DNA from: Dirofilaria immitis
Taxonomy: Eukaryota; Nematoda; Chromadorea; Rhabditida; Onchocercidae
Assembly (NCBI GenBank): GCA_024305405.1
Contig: JAKNDB010000075.1
Span: forward strand, 682,001-746,000
Length of the DNA stretch: 64,000 nt
Reading direction: 5' to 3'
Part shown: positions 1 through 13,844 of the stretch, piece after piece
Layout: every line of letters begins with the position of its first letter
How positions within the stretch are numbered: position 1 is the first letter of the stretch
Notes under the pieces: generated by a model
Databases searched by the model: none
What the model was told of the DNA's origin: nothing
The model's input: only the letters and a program-made list of their open reading frames with translations
Position numbers and translations under genes: made by a program

Positions 1-960
1 ATTATTAAAAGCATTGATAAAAGTTGATAAAATTCGAATTTCAATGAAATAATTATTTCATAAACAATCATTGAAATGATTGATTTTAAATACCGAAAAT
101 TACTATCAATGATAATTTCGCTTGTATAATTATGATATCCTCGAAAATAATTTAATAATTATTAATAGTGGAAAAAAATTAACGAAATGATATTATCAAA
201 AATGATTTATGATTTTGATAAAATAAAAAAAAATCGTACGAAAGTTTTTCAGCAAAAATATCAAAGTAAAAATTTTGTGCAATTTTAAATTATCATTTGA
301 CTAAAAATTTGAGAAAATTGGAAAATATTTGCGATAATTTGGAAATTCTTCGAGAATTGTTTTTATTAATTCAAATTGTTCGTCGAGAATTGTTTTTATT
401 AATTCAAATTGTTCTTCGAGAATTGTTTTTATTAATTCGGATTATTCCTTTCCTAACTTTGTTGTTTATTTTAGAAAATTATAAAATTAATGAATAAAAA
501 TTTCCCTTTAATTATCAATTATTATAAATTATTATTATTATGATTAAAATTCGTCGTAAATATGAATTATCAATTATCAATTATCATGATTTAAATCGTT
601 GTAATTTATTATGAATTAATTCATTTCAATTGAATTTGCAATATAGTTGAAGTAAAAATTACTTGTTTTACCCAACAAATTTTATTCCAACTTTAAATTA
701 TTTTTGTCAGAAATATTTTAATATATTATTCTCTCTAAAAATTATATCAGTAAAATGTTAACACTCCCTTTCTGCAACTTATCATATCGCTCCTATGACT
801 CATTAATCTCGTAAATTTTTAATTTCCATTCGAGAATTTGCACAAACACTGTTCAATCCAATTCAACAACTATAAAAAAGAGTTGTTTGATGAAAAATAA
901 ACTTAAAAAGTTTAAAAATCTTAATAAGATATGAGCAAGAAAAGAGAGAGAAAAAAAGGC
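1..960. other. AT-rich noncoding DNA
   Basis: No exon with convincing composition is visible. The stretch is AT-rich simple sequence, with one 33-bp minisatellite listed separately. A minus-strand acceptor-like site near 895 is followed by about 16 open codons, which is too short to call. Confidence 0.6.
353..448. repeat. 33-bp tandem repeat, about 3 copies
   Basis: Three successive copies of a unit beginning GAATTGTTTTTATTAATTC, each followed by a TTCGTCGA- or TTCTTCGA-like tail. The third copy has diverged at its end. The period is a multiple of three, so the plus-strand frame stays open and reads RELFLLIQIV repeatedly. There is no other sign of coding. Confidence 0.85.
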
Positions 961-1052
961 TCAGGAAAAGAAGTTAGCCATGTCAATCATTAATTTCATT
1001 ATTTGTCCCTCTAACTTGCCATTTGATTCTCGTCTCGGCAAAAACAAATTCA
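961..1052 (-). CDS. possible isolated terminal exon (unrecognised)
   Basis: On the minus strand an acceptor-like ..GATACAG, preceded by a long T-run, is followed by 29 open codons and a stop. The translation has a normal, non-low-complexity composition (it includes PRRESNGKLEGQ and MKLMIDMANFF). The last part is faintly like the C-terminal region of type-B carboxylesterases (..M..LW.NFA), but without the Trp, so no function is assigned. Open runs of this length are expected by chance in such AT-rich DNA. No partner exon was found. Confidence 0.15.
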
Positions 1053-1682
1053 CTGTATCATCAATCGGTGATGTCAAAAAAAAAAAAAAAAAAATTGTAA
1101 ACAAAAGTATCGACAGATATGTTTTGAATATTTAATTGTTCTAAAATATGCTATTCAATATTTAATCTATTTAAAAAAGAGACGCAAAGATTGTATATCA
1201 TTACATTGCATGATAAGTTGAACAATCAAAATGATAAAATAAAAAGGTTCAAAGGTGAAAATGATTAATTAGGGTTCAAAGGTGAAAAAAAAATGAAAAA
1301 ATCGCTAAATTATCTGCATATATTATTTAATAATGAAAATAACAAATTTTAGAAATAAAATGAAGCAAGAAAAAAAAACAAAGATTATAATAATTAAATT
1401 AAAATAAACAAAGATGAATCATCATTTTAAAGAAAAATTCATTGACTTTAATCAAGAAGGCAATATAGATGATTTATCTTGTTTATTCAAATTTATTTTG
1501 GTTTTAGTTCATTAGCTAGACAAAAAAAAGCTTCAAATTAGTCCTGAGCTTTTCCTTCTTTTTTTTTATTTACATGAAAAATTTCTAAATTTCGAATAAA
1601 TTTAATTAACCAATTTCTCCCATCAATCATAGCTTATTTTATTTTTTATTTGCATAATATATTCATTTGCAAAAATTTGAAA

Positions 1683-1972
1683 TATCAAATTCAAAATTTT
1701 TCATTCAATTCCTTTTATTTTGAAATATAAAATTCAAAATTTTTTATTCAATTCCTTTTATTCTGGAATATCAAATTCAAATTTTTTATTCAATTCCTTT
1801 TATTTTGAAATGCCAAATTCAAATTTTTATTCAATTCCTTTTATTCTGAGATATAAATTCAAAATTTTTTATTCAATTCCTTTTATTTTGAAATGCCAAA
1901 TTCAAATTTTTATTCAATTCCTTTTATTCTGAGATATAAATTCAAAATTTTTATTCAATTCCTTTTATTGTA
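1683..1972. repeat. ~42-bp tandem repeat, about 7 copies
   Basis: A repeated unit made of AAATTCAAAATTTTT, CATTCAATTCCTTTTATT and a variable TTGAAATAT or CTGAGATAT link. Copies differ by small indels. The open frame across it is a by-product of the repeat. Confidence 0.85.
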
Positions 1973-2893
1973 ACAAATTTATTTCGAATATAATTTTTCA
2001 ACAATATGAAAATTTTAAAAAATATATTTTTATTCATTTAAAAATTATATTATTAATAATAATAACTAAACAATTTATTAAATACAAAAATTAAATTCAT
2101 ATTGATTTTTTTTTAGTTTAAATACCTAATTTCTATTATCAAATATCATTTCTTTTATATTTTCGTTTTGTATTTTTTCTTTCTTTCTTTTTTCTCTCTC
2201 ACCATATCATATCATATCGTATGATTGATAAAAATTTGATTGAAAAAGTTTTGAACAAAAAAAGAGAAAAAAAAATCAAAATTGATCATTTTCCTTCTAT
2301 TCTTTGTTTTTCCCTTATTTGCATAATTTTTCATGTAAATAGATTAATGATTATAAATAATTTATATTACATTGATGTTTTGCTACTTCTCAATTCGTCG
2401 TGTGTTTTAAAAATTCTCGAGAAAGTTCGAGAAAGTTCAAAATTGATGGAAATATTTGAATTTTAAACGAATAACTTACATTATTAATGAAATTATTAGC
2501 TATATACAAAAAAAAAAAAAGAAATGATGAAAAATCATTTTCATATAAATATTTAATTTATTCTTATTTATTTTTCAAAAATTTCCAATAATTATTATTT
2601 CCCTTTTTTTTCTCTCCAATCATAAATAATTTTTTTCTTCGTTTCTTTTTTTTTTTGAAATGAATATTATCAAATAATATTTCACTTTTGTTTATTATCA
2701 AAATTTGTTAAATTAAATGAATTTCTTCGTCCTTCTTTTCTTCTTTTCTTTTCTTTCGTTTTTTCAATGTTTACTTTTGCATATATAAAATATAAAATTT
2801 TTTTTTCAAATATTTCATCCTAAATTTTAATTTAATTTATTTTAAATAAAATTGATAATTTCATTTTCATACAACAAGCATATAATTATATTT

Positions 2894-2936
<43 letters not shown>

Positions 2937-3779
2937 AAGAAATGTTGCAAATAAGAGATCGATATGTATTTTTGTTGAATATGACATTTTCTCGATAAAT
3001 AATCTATGAAATTATCATCGATTCAAAAAAAAAATTTTTTTAACAGAACAAAATTTCTAATTGATATTTGAAATAAATTTTATGATAAATTTAAACGTTT
3101 GATGAAATTTTTAGTCTTTTTTTTTTTTTTGTTTCCAAAAGATTTATGAGAAAGCAAATGTTGAAATTTTTTTTGCTGATTCATTTACAATGCTTAAAAA
3201 TATATGATCAAAAATTGATACAACTTTTTCGATTTCTCGAATAAAATTTATGTCGAGAATGTTATTAATGATAGTTATCCGGTATGAGAATATTGAAAAT
3301 AACGAATAGCATTATATTACATTTGATCTTTGCTGTAAACTACTAACTAATTTGATCATAAATTAATCGATGCTTTACATCAAATATCATATAATCAGCA
3401 AAAAAAAAAAAGAAAAAAAAGTGGAAAAAAGAAAAAAGGATGAGAAAGATATGAACATAGCAGACATTTGTTAAGACGAAGATTGATCGATTTTTCACAT
3501 CTTATCATTTATTTTAATTGAAGATTTTGCTATAACACATTTACAATATCCAGGTGTTTATGGGAATGAATGATGGGATAAACTTGAAGTAATGTCAATA
3601 TATTTTAGAACTAATAAAAATTTATTTTTCCATCACTAAATTTTTGAACAACTAAAAAGATGATGGATGAGATTAGTTAGAAATAAGATGAAAGAATAAA
3701 TCATAATAACATCCTTTATATATTTCTGTTCTAATATAAATTTAGATAGATGATAATATGAGATAAATATATAATTATC
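1973..3779. other. AT-rich noncoding DNA
   Basis: Homopolymer runs, TC-rich patches and TGATAA-type words; no exon supported. A short open frame at 2221-2466 follows a repeated ATATC tract and has no supporting features. Confidence 0.6.
2897..2934. repeat. (ATCA)n microsatellite
   Basis: About nine perfect copies of the tetranucleotide ATCA. Confidence 0.9.
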
Positions 3780-3925
3780 AATTAACTAAGATATATAATT
3801 ATCAATTAGCCAAATTGGTTAATTTTAGGATTCAAAATTATCAATTAGCCAAATTGGTTAATTTTAGGATTCAAAATTATCAATTAGCCAAATTGGTTAA
3901 TTTTAGGATTCAAAATTTTCGGAAA
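3780..3925. repeat. 39-bp tandem repeat, ~3 copies
   Basis: The unit contains CAATTAGCCAAATTGGTTAA followed by TTTTAGGATTCAAAATTAT. The copies are nearly identical. The period is divisible by three, which keeps a plus frame open (VNFRIQNYQLAKL repeated). It is probably a satellite. Confidence 0.85.
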
Positions 3926-4035
3926 TATAAAATGAGACATAAAAATGAAAAAAAAAGAAAACTTCTTAATACCTTAATTTTAAATGAAAAAATATTTAAG
4001 TAAAGATAGGTTTAAAATTTTATTGCAATAAAACA

Positions 4036-4372
4036 TTGTGATAATGAATTAACTAATAAGATCAAGAAATGCATATTATTATTATGAATTAACTAATAAG
4101 ATCAAGAAATGCGTATTATTATTATGAATTAACTAATAAGATCATGAAATGCATATTATTATTATGAATTAACTAATAAGATCAAGAAATGCATATTATT
4201 ATTATGAATTAACTAATAAGATCATGAAATGCATATTATTATTATGAATTAACTAATAAGATCAAGAAATGCATATTATTATTATGAATTAACTAATAAG
4301 ATCAAGAAATGCATATTATTATTATGAATTATCTAATACTAATAGGATCAAGAAATGCATATTATTATTATT
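4036..4372. repeat. 40-bp tandem repeat, ~8 copies
   Basis: The unit contains GAATTAACTAATAAGATCA, AGAAATGC and ATATTATTATTAT. Copies vary at single bases (AAG/ATG, GCA/GCG) and the last copy carries a small insertion. Confidence 0.9.
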
Positions 4373-7300
4373 ATCATTTATGATCGAGAATGATTCTTGA
4401 TTTTTTTTTCTTCTTTCTCGTTCATTATCTTTCTCTCACAATCATATCACGTATAGATTGTAAAAAATATTTAAGAAACAAAACAATTATAAAATGTAAT
4501 TGAAATGGTTCGTTTTTATTTGTATAAATTGCTATTAAATTTTCATTTGATTTTATCAATTTTAATCCTTTCATTTTCTCTTTTACATACTAATTTGATA
4601 AAAAAATTTCTCTTCCGCTCTTTAAAATAATACCAATTCCAATTGAGCGTATATAATATTAAAAATGCTTATTATATATATATGTATGTATGTATGCGGA
4701 AAAGTAATTGCGGAAAAGGTTTCCGGAATGAAGAAAAAAAGAAGAGAGAGAGAGAGAGAGAGAGAGAATGCATTAAAAAAATGATGCAAAATGTTAACTA
4801 TTATGATTGTTAAGGAATTTCTCTTTTCATGAAATGTCATTTAAAATAAAATCTTTTTCACTTTCAATATTTCATTTTTTAAAAAAAAAAAAAAAAAAAA
4901 CGAACAAACGAAAAATTGCATAAATAATATTTCTATATTATTTCTTAGGGATAATATATTTAGAAATGCAAAAAAAAAAGTTTTAGCTAAAAAAAAAAAG
5001 AAAAAATAATTTTCTGAGATTTATTTATTTCAGACAAATTTTTTTTTTATTTTTTTCCCCTAACATATAATATATGGGATTTTTATAGAAAGAGATATTA
5101 ATTATGGACCAAAATTGATTTTTAGTTTTCTAAGTTTTGAAAAAGGAAAAAAAAGTTTATTTTAACAAAAAAAAAAAAAAACGTAAATAAACAATTTGGC
5201 ACATTTTTTTTTGTTTGTTTTCATTTTTTTTTGTTATTTGCAATAAATATTTCTCAATCGAAGAAATATTTATGATATGAAGAAATTGTTTGAAAGAAAA
5301 TATTTCTGCTCGAATTTTCTCGTCTATTTATTTAATTTTTTTTTTTTGTTCTATTTTTCTTATTTTGTTTGCTTAAAATTTTTATCAATGTTTAACAGCT
5401 GATAAGAAGAAGGAGGAGGTGGATATTTTCGTTTTATTTTTTTTTTATCCTAAAATATAGGTAAAAAAAAAAAAATCTTTAAATCCATTCTTATAAACTT
5501 TTCTTTCTTTCTTTTTTTCCTTTTTCTTCCATCTTTTTTCGTTTTTCTTTTTCTTTTTATTTTTTTATGCTTATTCAATAATTTAATTTAGTTCCATTTT
5601 GTTAAAGGAAAATTATTGAACAGTAGTAGTAGTAGTAGTACTAGTAGTAGTAGTAGTAATAGTAAAACTGAATATTTTTAATGCATTTCAAGAAAAATGT
5701 CTTCAACTCTCTCTCTCTCTCTCTCACTCTCTCTTTCTCTCTCCCTCTCTTTATTCATTTTTCATTTTTAATATCGAAGAAAGAAAAATTTGATAACAAA
5801 AATAATTATAATTAACAAAGTTTACAAACTGTTAAATGATATGATAAATTTGAAGTAAAAAAATAACAGTGTTTCATCTTTCTCTCTTCCTCTTTCTCTC
5901 TCTCTTTATTTCTTTGTCTTTCTCGTTTTCTCTCTTTGTTTGTTCATTTTTCATTTTTAACATCCAAGAAAAAGAAAAAGGTGATAACAAAATAATTATA
6001 ATTAACAAAGTTTACAAATTATTAAATGCTATGATAAATATTTGAAAATAATAATAAATAAAAAGTAAACAAAATTAAATTCACTCGTTTCAATTTCACT
6101 CGTTTTATATCAAATTAATTTTTAAATTTTTTATCATAATAATTGATAAGAATGAATTAATTAATTAATTAATCATATTTAATTATAAAATAAAATATAT
6201 TCTTAATTCATTTTAAAAAAAAAAAAGAAAAAAATTTTTTCTATTTTATCATCAATTTATCAACTATTATTCAAAAATAAGTAAATAATTATGAATAAAT
6301 GATAGAAACTAAATCTGCTCTATTCTTATCAATTGAGAAAAAAAAAAAAAAAAGAAAAAGTAATTAAGATAAAAGGAAATAAATGAAAAATATTTCCGCT
6401 TAAATAGTACAATATAATTTAAATTTTTAAAGAAAATAATCTTACGGTATACTTTCTTTCCTTTTTCTAAATAGGAAATGAAATAATTTCGCAATTTTTC
6501 GATTAATTTAATTTCAAATATTTGCAGCAATAAAATTTTAAATTTTAGAGAAGAAAAAAATGGGAAAGTGCTAAAATTTAAATTATTATTCTAAAAATTT
6601 CATTTAATTTAACCTATGCTTGAAAAATTTAATTTTTTTTTTTTAATACAATCAAATAGTAAGTAAGTAAATAATTCGAAATGAAAATTTCTCAAATTGG
6701 AAAAATTTGCATCAAATTTTATTATGCTTATCATTGATATGATAGAAGAAACTTTACATGAACCTTTTTTTTTAAATCAAATATTTAAATAGTAATAATT
6801 CTAATTCTATCCAATTAATTCTATCCAACGTTTTTTTGTTTGTTTTTGTAAACAATCATTTAGAAATTTTATTTGTTTTTTTTTTTGTTGAAATTACTGA
6901 ATACAAAAATTAATATAAAATATTAATTTTGCAATTATTTTGTTTGTATAATTTTAAAAATATTTCATATAAAAAATAAACTAAAATGAAAAAAAAATAA
7001 ACAAATGAAATGAGAAAACATAAATATAAACAATATGTTACAAAGAAAGTGTAAATAAGAAAATTAAAAAGAAAAAATAAATAAATAAGAAAAGAAGATG
7101 AGAATTTATCGATTTGGAGAAAAAAAAATTAATTGAAAATCGGCCGATAGATCATTTAGTCTTTTTTTTGTTTTGTTTTTTTTTAAGGCTTTTATCATTG
7201 ATACAAAAAAACGGAAGAAAAAAAAATTTAATTGAAAATCGATCGACTACCGGATTGTTTATTTGTTTTATTTATTTATTTATTTGTCTTCCTTCAACAC

Positions 7301-8079
7301 TTTCTTATGCATATTGATAAGCAAAATTTTGATAAAAATTTAATCCTATTTTAGATTAAATTATTTTATCATATTTTTAAGATTTATTTAATTTATCAAT
7401 TTAAATTGATTATTTTTAACGGTGTTTTTTTATCAGTAAAATCTTTTTCCTTTGCCTTTTTTTTTTCGCCTCTTTTTGCCTTCATCCTCTTTTATCAAAC
7501 AGTATTTGCTAGATTATATCATAGAATTATTTGCATAATGAATTATTGATTATTGTTAATCTATATTTATCAGTTTATTTGTTAAGCTCATTTCAAGAAT
7601 TATCAATTTCAACTTTTTCAAACATTCATTTTCGAATAATCTTAAAGTATTTGAGACAGTGTATTTACTCTCTTAAATGCTAACTTAATGTCCTAGATGT
7701 GTACTTTTATTCTGGCAAATTAAATATTTGAATGATCAATTTTAAATATGCTCTGTGAAATTTTAAAATATCATTTTTTTAAGTGTAAATTTCATAACAA
7801 AAAAAAAAAAAAGTGATAATTTTTCAATATGTAATGATTAGATTATCGAAAAGATTAGATTATTTCATAGCAACGAATCGTTTTACAATATATTAAATTG
7901 CTTTTAAAGCGATAAATAATTGTTGTTAATTAAATTTATATAAGATTGATATAAACAAAAGAATGATAGCTATAATAGAAGCAATATTGTCGTAAAATAA
8001 TAATAATAATAATCATAATCATAATAATTAATTTTGTTCATTTATTTAAAATTATATTATAAATATTAATACATTTATT
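4373..8079. other. AT-rich noncoding DNA with microsatellites
   Basis: Contains (AG)n at about 4742-4766, an (AGT)n patch at about 5623-5660, CT-rich tracts at about 5707-5752 and 5878-5935, and many poly-A/poly-T runs. The two CT-rich tracts are each followed by a similar block (TTCATTTTTCATTTTTAA, then ATAATTATAATTAACAAAG), so they are a diverged duplication of about 235 bp. No gene seen. Confidence 0.6.
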
Positions 8080-8335
8080 TGTTATTATTTACCTAATTTT
8101 AATTTATCTATTATTTATAGATGATAATGATAATTTATTTGCTATTATGATTATGATTATTAATTAAAAATTAGGTAGATAATTTTAATTTATTTATTTT
8201 ATTTATCATTTATAGATGATAATAATAATAATTTATTTATTATGATGATTATGATTATTAATTACGATTATCAAAATTAGGCAGATAATTTTAATTTATT
8301 TATTTTATTTATCATTTATAGATAATAATAATTTC
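8080..8335. repeat. ~95-bp diverged tandem repeat, ~3 copies
   Basis: Copies share AGATAATTTTAATTTATTTA, a TTATCATTTATAGATGATAA block and a GATTATGATTATTAATTA block. Each copy holds a TTTATAG acceptor-like word, but no coding sequence follows it. Confidence 0.7.
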
Positions 8336-8749
8336 TTATATCTTCGATATTAAGTAATAATTCATTTTATATTATATAAAAGATAGTATTAGCTAAAAAG
8401 TTATTGGTTAGCCAAAAAAAAATTTTCCCAATTTTCTTAAAAGGACATTAAAAAAAAAGCTAATTTTTAAATAACAATAAAATTTCGTCTTTTAATACAA
8501 ATAGTTTTTTTTGAGAGAAAAGAGAAAAGAGATGGATAAGTTTGCACTAAATAAATTTTAAAGAATATTTTCTTTTGTTACTTTTCAATAGATTTCTTTT
8601 TTTTTGAAAATGTTTGATCAAGCAGAATGGATATATTTTAATATAGTATGATAAATTTTACTACCGTATTATAAATGAATTCATTTTAATAAAAGCCTAT
8701 CAAAAAAAAAAAAAAGAAAATGAAATTTTTTAAAATATCAAAAATTAAT

Positions 8750-8866
8750 CAAATACTCCAATCAGATACTCCAATCAGATAGATACTCCAATCAGATGCT
8801 CTAATCAGATGCTCCAATCAGATGCTTTAATCAGATGCTCTAGTCAGATAGTCTAATCAGATGCAC
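8750..8866. repeat. short tandem repeat of CAATCAGATGCT type
   Basis: About eight degenerate copies of a 13-15-bp unit (ACTCCAATCAGAT, GCTCTAATCAGAT and variants). Confidence 0.8.
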
Positions 8867-9169
8867 TCAATTTATATATTTATAACATTTTTATCAGTGA
8901 TTTTTTTTCTTCACATTTCAAATTTCTAATATTTATTTTTAAATGGATAATAAAAATTTTATTATTATAGCAATAGTAAAATTTGAATGCTTATAAAATA
9001 ATCATCTTATCAATAATTTAATCTTTTCTTCTTCTTCTTATTATTATTATTATTATTTAAATAGGTAGGTTTCAAGATAAATTATTAATTATCTATTTAT
9101 CATTTCAATGACTATCATCTTTCTATACTTTCATTATATTGCTATTATCGATACATGTTTATGGAATCA

Positions 9170-9375
9170 TATTAACATTATTATATTGTCATTGATACGT
9201 TTTTTACGTAATGTGACGTTATTATATTGTCATTGATACGTTTTTTACGTAATGTGACGTTATTATATTGTCATTGATACGTTTTTTACATAATGTATGT
9301 GACGTTATTATATTTTCATTAATACTTATAATGTAATGTGACGTTATTATATTGTCATTGATATGTGTGTCATGC
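9170..9375. repeat. ~42-bp tandem repeat with TTACGTAA
   Basis: Four to five copies of a unit made of GACGTTATTATATTGTCATT, GATACGTTTT and TTACGTAATGT. Two copies keep the palindrome TTACGTAA; in the others it is mutated (TTACATAA and similar). Confidence 0.85.
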
Positions 9376-11262
9376 AATGTGATATTATAATAAAAATAAA
9401 AGCAAATTAAAAATGATATACAAAAGCGTAATAATACGAATGTTTACGTAAAACTGAAGCGTAGCATGCAGCGTAATATTTAATAAAATAGCAAACAAAT
9501 GTTTTCTATTAAAGATATATTATTCTAATTTTTAATAATTAAAATTTTATTTTAATACATTTGTTTATTATTGCTACAAAATTGAAGCATATAAAATACC
9601 TTCACAAAAAAATATACGCTTCTCGAACGATTAATTATAAACATAATACTATCATATAAAAAAAAACAATAAACAAATAAACAAACAAACAAACAAGAGT
9701 AAAACTAACCTTAGCATAGTATAATCGTGTCTCTTCGATTAATGATTCATTAAAATTCATACAAGTTGGCATAGCTAATAGCGTTGAAGATTGATGATGA
9801 TGATGATGATTATGATTATGATTATTTGTAATATAATAATGATAATAATAACAATGATAATTATAGTATTAGTTGTTGTTGTAGTTATAGTTGTAGTATG
9901 AAGAAAAATAGAAATAAAAATAGAAGGTAATTGCTAGGTTAATTAGTTAGCTAGTCAGCAAGTTGACTAATTAACAATGTTAGTAGTAATAGTAGTAGTA
10001 ATAGTAGTAACATTTCATTATCATTATAAATTATAGCATGTATTCAGTAAAATACGATAACAATAACAATTACAATAATAAATAACCTAATATAGCGATG
10101 ATAATTGATTAGCAGTAACAATAATAATAGTATTAGTAGTAGTTGATAATAGTAATAGTAGTGATAATAGTGAAAATAGTGATAATACTGATAATAGTGA
10201 TAGTAATAGTAGTAGTAATAGTAGTAGTTGCAGTAGTAGTAGTAATAACAGAAGAAGAAGATGATGATGAAAAAGGAAAAGGATGAATAAAGAAAGCGTA
10301 TTTTCGCTTCTCCTAAAATATATTCAATAATGAAATAGGCTTAAATAAAATTTATCATATACCTTTTTATTTTTTTCTTTTAAAAATCAAAAATTTTTTT
10401 ATATCAATTATCACAATATTAATTATTTATAATTATCACAATTATCACAACTATATCATTTATTATCATCTGAAATTATTATTCCTTCTTTTTTTTCTCT
10501 ATCATTATTTATAAATGTATGTCGTAATATTTTCATAAATTAGTATGTTATGAAATAATTTCAAATATTACATAATTTTAAATTAAAAATAAAAAAAAAA
10601 AAAGGGAAAAAATTATTATTAAAAATGTTAGTTCAAAACAATAAAATTGTTAAAAATTATTATCAATAAATTTTCGATTATTCAAAAAAAAAAAATTATA
10701 CTTACTTAAATGGGATAATATCGAAAGAAAAGAAACAAAAAAAAAAATTTTTTTATGAAATATTTTCTTATTATTTGTTGTTTTTTCATCGTTACAATTA
10801 TTAATCTATGAAAATTTGTTTTGTTTCTTTTAAAATTAAATAAATTCTCTTTGAAGTTTTTTTTTTTAAGTAAATTTTAATATTCTAATAAATTGATAAT
10901 CAATCATTAAATAGAAAAGATTATGATAATAGATAGAAAAGATTGGAAAAAAAAAAAAGAAAAAGGAAAATTAAAGATGACATGTTGAATTATGAAAGTG
11001 AAAAAAAAAAAAGATGAAAATAGAAATGAGAATAGAAATGAAAGTTGATTTAGTAAAATTTTTAAGATTGAAATGTAAAATTGTTTATTACTCTGAAAAA
11101 TTTTTTCAATCATTTCCGGAATTGTTTAAAATTGAAAAAAAAAAAAGAAAAAGAAAAAAGAGAAAAAAAAGGACAAAAGAAATTTGAATTAAAAAATGTT
11201 TTCAAAGATAAATCGATAATAATTACAATTATTTATTTTATTTATGATATTATATGATACAT
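9376..11262. other. AT-rich noncoding DNA with trinucleotide patches
   Basis: GATGAT/GATTAT patches at about 9790-9850 and degenerate TAG/TAA trinucleotides at about 9960-10260 (AGTAGT, AATAGT, AACAGA). No gene recognised. Confidence 0.6.
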
Positions 11263-11288
11263 ACACACACACACACACACACACACAC
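11263..11288. repeat. (AC)n microsatellite
   Basis: Thirteen AC dinucleotides. Confidence 0.95.
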
Positions 11289-11350
11289 TATCAAACTACT
11301 ATCTAAAAATGAAGTTGTTCAAAAATTAAAATCCTTCTTCATTAAGCTCT

Positions 11351-11549
11351 CATCACAATCATCATCATCATCATTACAATCATCATCATCACAATCATCA
11401 CCATATTCATCATCATCATTACAATCATCACCATATTCATCATCATCATCACAATCATCACCATATTCATCATCATCATCACAATCATCACCATATTCAT
11501 CATCATCATTACAATCATCACCATATTCATCATCATCATCATCATTACC
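11351..11549. repeat. 30-bp tandem repeat of CATCAT type, 5-6 copies
   Basis: A higher-order repeat built from CAT triplets. The 30-bp unit is CCATATTCATCATCATCATT plus ACAATCATCA, and the copies differ mainly at T/C in CATT/CATC. It is open in several frames on both strands (Ser-rich plus, Asp-rich minus), as expected for a triplet repeat. Confidence 0.9.
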
Positions 11550-11791
11550 ATTAATTATCACACATTAATGTATACTCTTATTCCACCCGCCTATCCAACC
11601 TACTACATCTTAAAATAAATGTTGCAACAAAGCATTCAATTTTTACCATGGATTCGCTCCGCCTTCTTAAACAATTAATTAAAAGCAAGCGTAAAAAAAA
11701 CTGAGGATAAACAATGATGATGATATTTATAATAATGACAAAAATAGCAATAACAACAACAACAACGACATCAATAATGATACCGACGATA

Positions 11792-12090
<299 letters not shown>

Positions 12091-12775
12091 GACAATATTA
12101 AAATGATGATACGAATGTAATGACATCATAATGAATTTTTCTTAAGCTAAACATACGAGAGCTATTTACGCACCTGCTTAAGAGGCAGGCAGTAACTTTA
12201 CTTAACTGCCTTTCCTACATTTCATCATGAATATATATATATATATATATTTATACATATGTATGAAGAAAAGAAAAAGGTATAAGCCAGTACTTCCTTT
12301 TGCAGCAACAATTAATCTCATCTGATCAACAAAGTATATTTGATCATTCTCGAGATTGTTTTCAATTTATACTTTTTATTAATTCATGATACAAGAATTT
12401 TTCTTTTTTTTTTTTTCGAGAATTGTATTATCATAGTAGAGCAATATATATACATAAAGAATATAAATTGCAAAAACAAAGAATTTGCATATTTTTTTTT
12501 TTATTAATTCTATCATTGATTTATAAGAATGTTTAAATGATTGATCGATTTTTATTTTTATCTTTTATTTATTCATCATTGATAAAAATATCAATCAATC
12601 AATCAATCAATTGTTTGAAAAAAAAAAATTTTATAAATTTAAATATTAACATATAAATATGCCAAAAAAGGGATATTTTTAGTTAAAAGAAAGATAAACA
12701 AAAGATAAGAATAGGCAATTATCAGTTATACAAATAATTTCAGAAAAATTTTTTATCCAATCAATTTTATTGACA

Positions 12776-12823
<48 letters not shown>

Positions 12824-13184
12824 TGTAAATATTATATGAATAATAATATTCCGCAAAGTCTAAATTTCTATTTATAAAAGTTTCCCTTATCCAAATCAAT
12901 TATTATTTATATCAAATTGAAATATTTTAGTATTATTTATTTATCAAGAAATATGATCAAATATTTTTTATCATTTTACTGATAATCAACCTATCCTAAA
13001 AATAATATGATCAAATATTTTTTTATCATTTTACTGATAATTAACCTATCCTAAAAATACATTACACTTAAGAATTAGTCAATCGAAGAGAGAAAATGTT
13101 AATATAAATGATAATTTCAATTATTTCGCAATAATACAATTCAATTCACTGATTGCATCCAATGATTCAAACCATTATTTTTTG
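12091..13184. other. AT-rich noncoding DNA
   Basis: Includes (TA)n at about 12232-12250, (ATT)n at 12775-12822, and a duplicated block of about 60 bp (AATATGATCAAATATTTTTT.. TCATTTTACTGATAA) at about 12950-13060. A slightly GC-richer island at 12150-12215 contains AGAGGCAGGCAGTAAC but no exon that can be defended. Confidence 0.6.
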
Positions 13185-13388
13185 TCATTTTAAAAAATTT
13201 AACAAACTATTCGTTTTAGACGCATTAGAATCCCAAAGGCTCAATAGTAGAATTTTATTGATAAGGAAGTGCAATTGAAATAATGAAATTTTCAACCTTA
13301 ATTCAAGAATGCTTATGCCGGATATATTTGAGACAAGAAGGATAATTAAATATAAAAAATTAATAGTAACTAACTTCCAAGTTCTCAT
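13185..13388 (-). CDS. possible first exon of a secreted protein (unrecognised)
   Basis: A 67-codon minus-strand ORF starts MRTWKLVTINFLYLIILL, followed by VSNISG. It has a basic start, a hydrophobic core and small residues before a possible cleavage site near residue 24, so it looks like a signal peptide. The next residues, ISILELRLK, resemble the beginning of the N-terminal MNNL domain of Notch ligands (..FELRLK..), but the cysteines expected in that domain do not follow. A weak donor (AAG|GTTGAA) could end the exon after LELR. No acceptor-like site lies directly upstream and no continuation exons were found to the left. The family suggestion is a guess. Confidence 0.2.
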   Translation of the reverse strand: MRTWKLVTINFLYLIILLVSNISGISILELRLKISLFQLHFLINKILLLSLWDSNASKTNSLLNFLK

Positions 13389-13844
13389 CCATTTTTTCCT
13401 TTCTTTTTCTTTCTTCTCGAGATATTTCTTTCATTAAATGAAAGCCTAGGAATTATTACATTTGCTATATGAGAAAATAGATGGCTTAAAATAAGGTAAA
13501 AATATAAGCAGCATCATATCATTATGAAAAATGGTATTACTTTTCTTCGATAAGCCTTATAAAATGAGCCTTATTCATTAATCATCAATACATTAATGAG
13601 ACAAGCAATATTTATTGGCTAAAATATTTATGATGCCAAATTATCCAATATAAAAAAATGACAATTGTTATTTAACATATTATTTAATTAAGACTAATTA
13701 AAATAAAAGACAAAAAATGAAATTGAGCTATGATAAATTGATTTATGCTATAAATTGTTGAAAGCAAAAATTTTGAAGTAAATAAAATAAATGTTATAAA
13801 ATTGAATTATATAAATTATATTAGATAATCAAAATAGAAATACG
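13389..13844. other. noncoding DNA
   Basis: AT-rich unique sequence; no open frame or RNA gene recognised. Confidence 0.55.
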
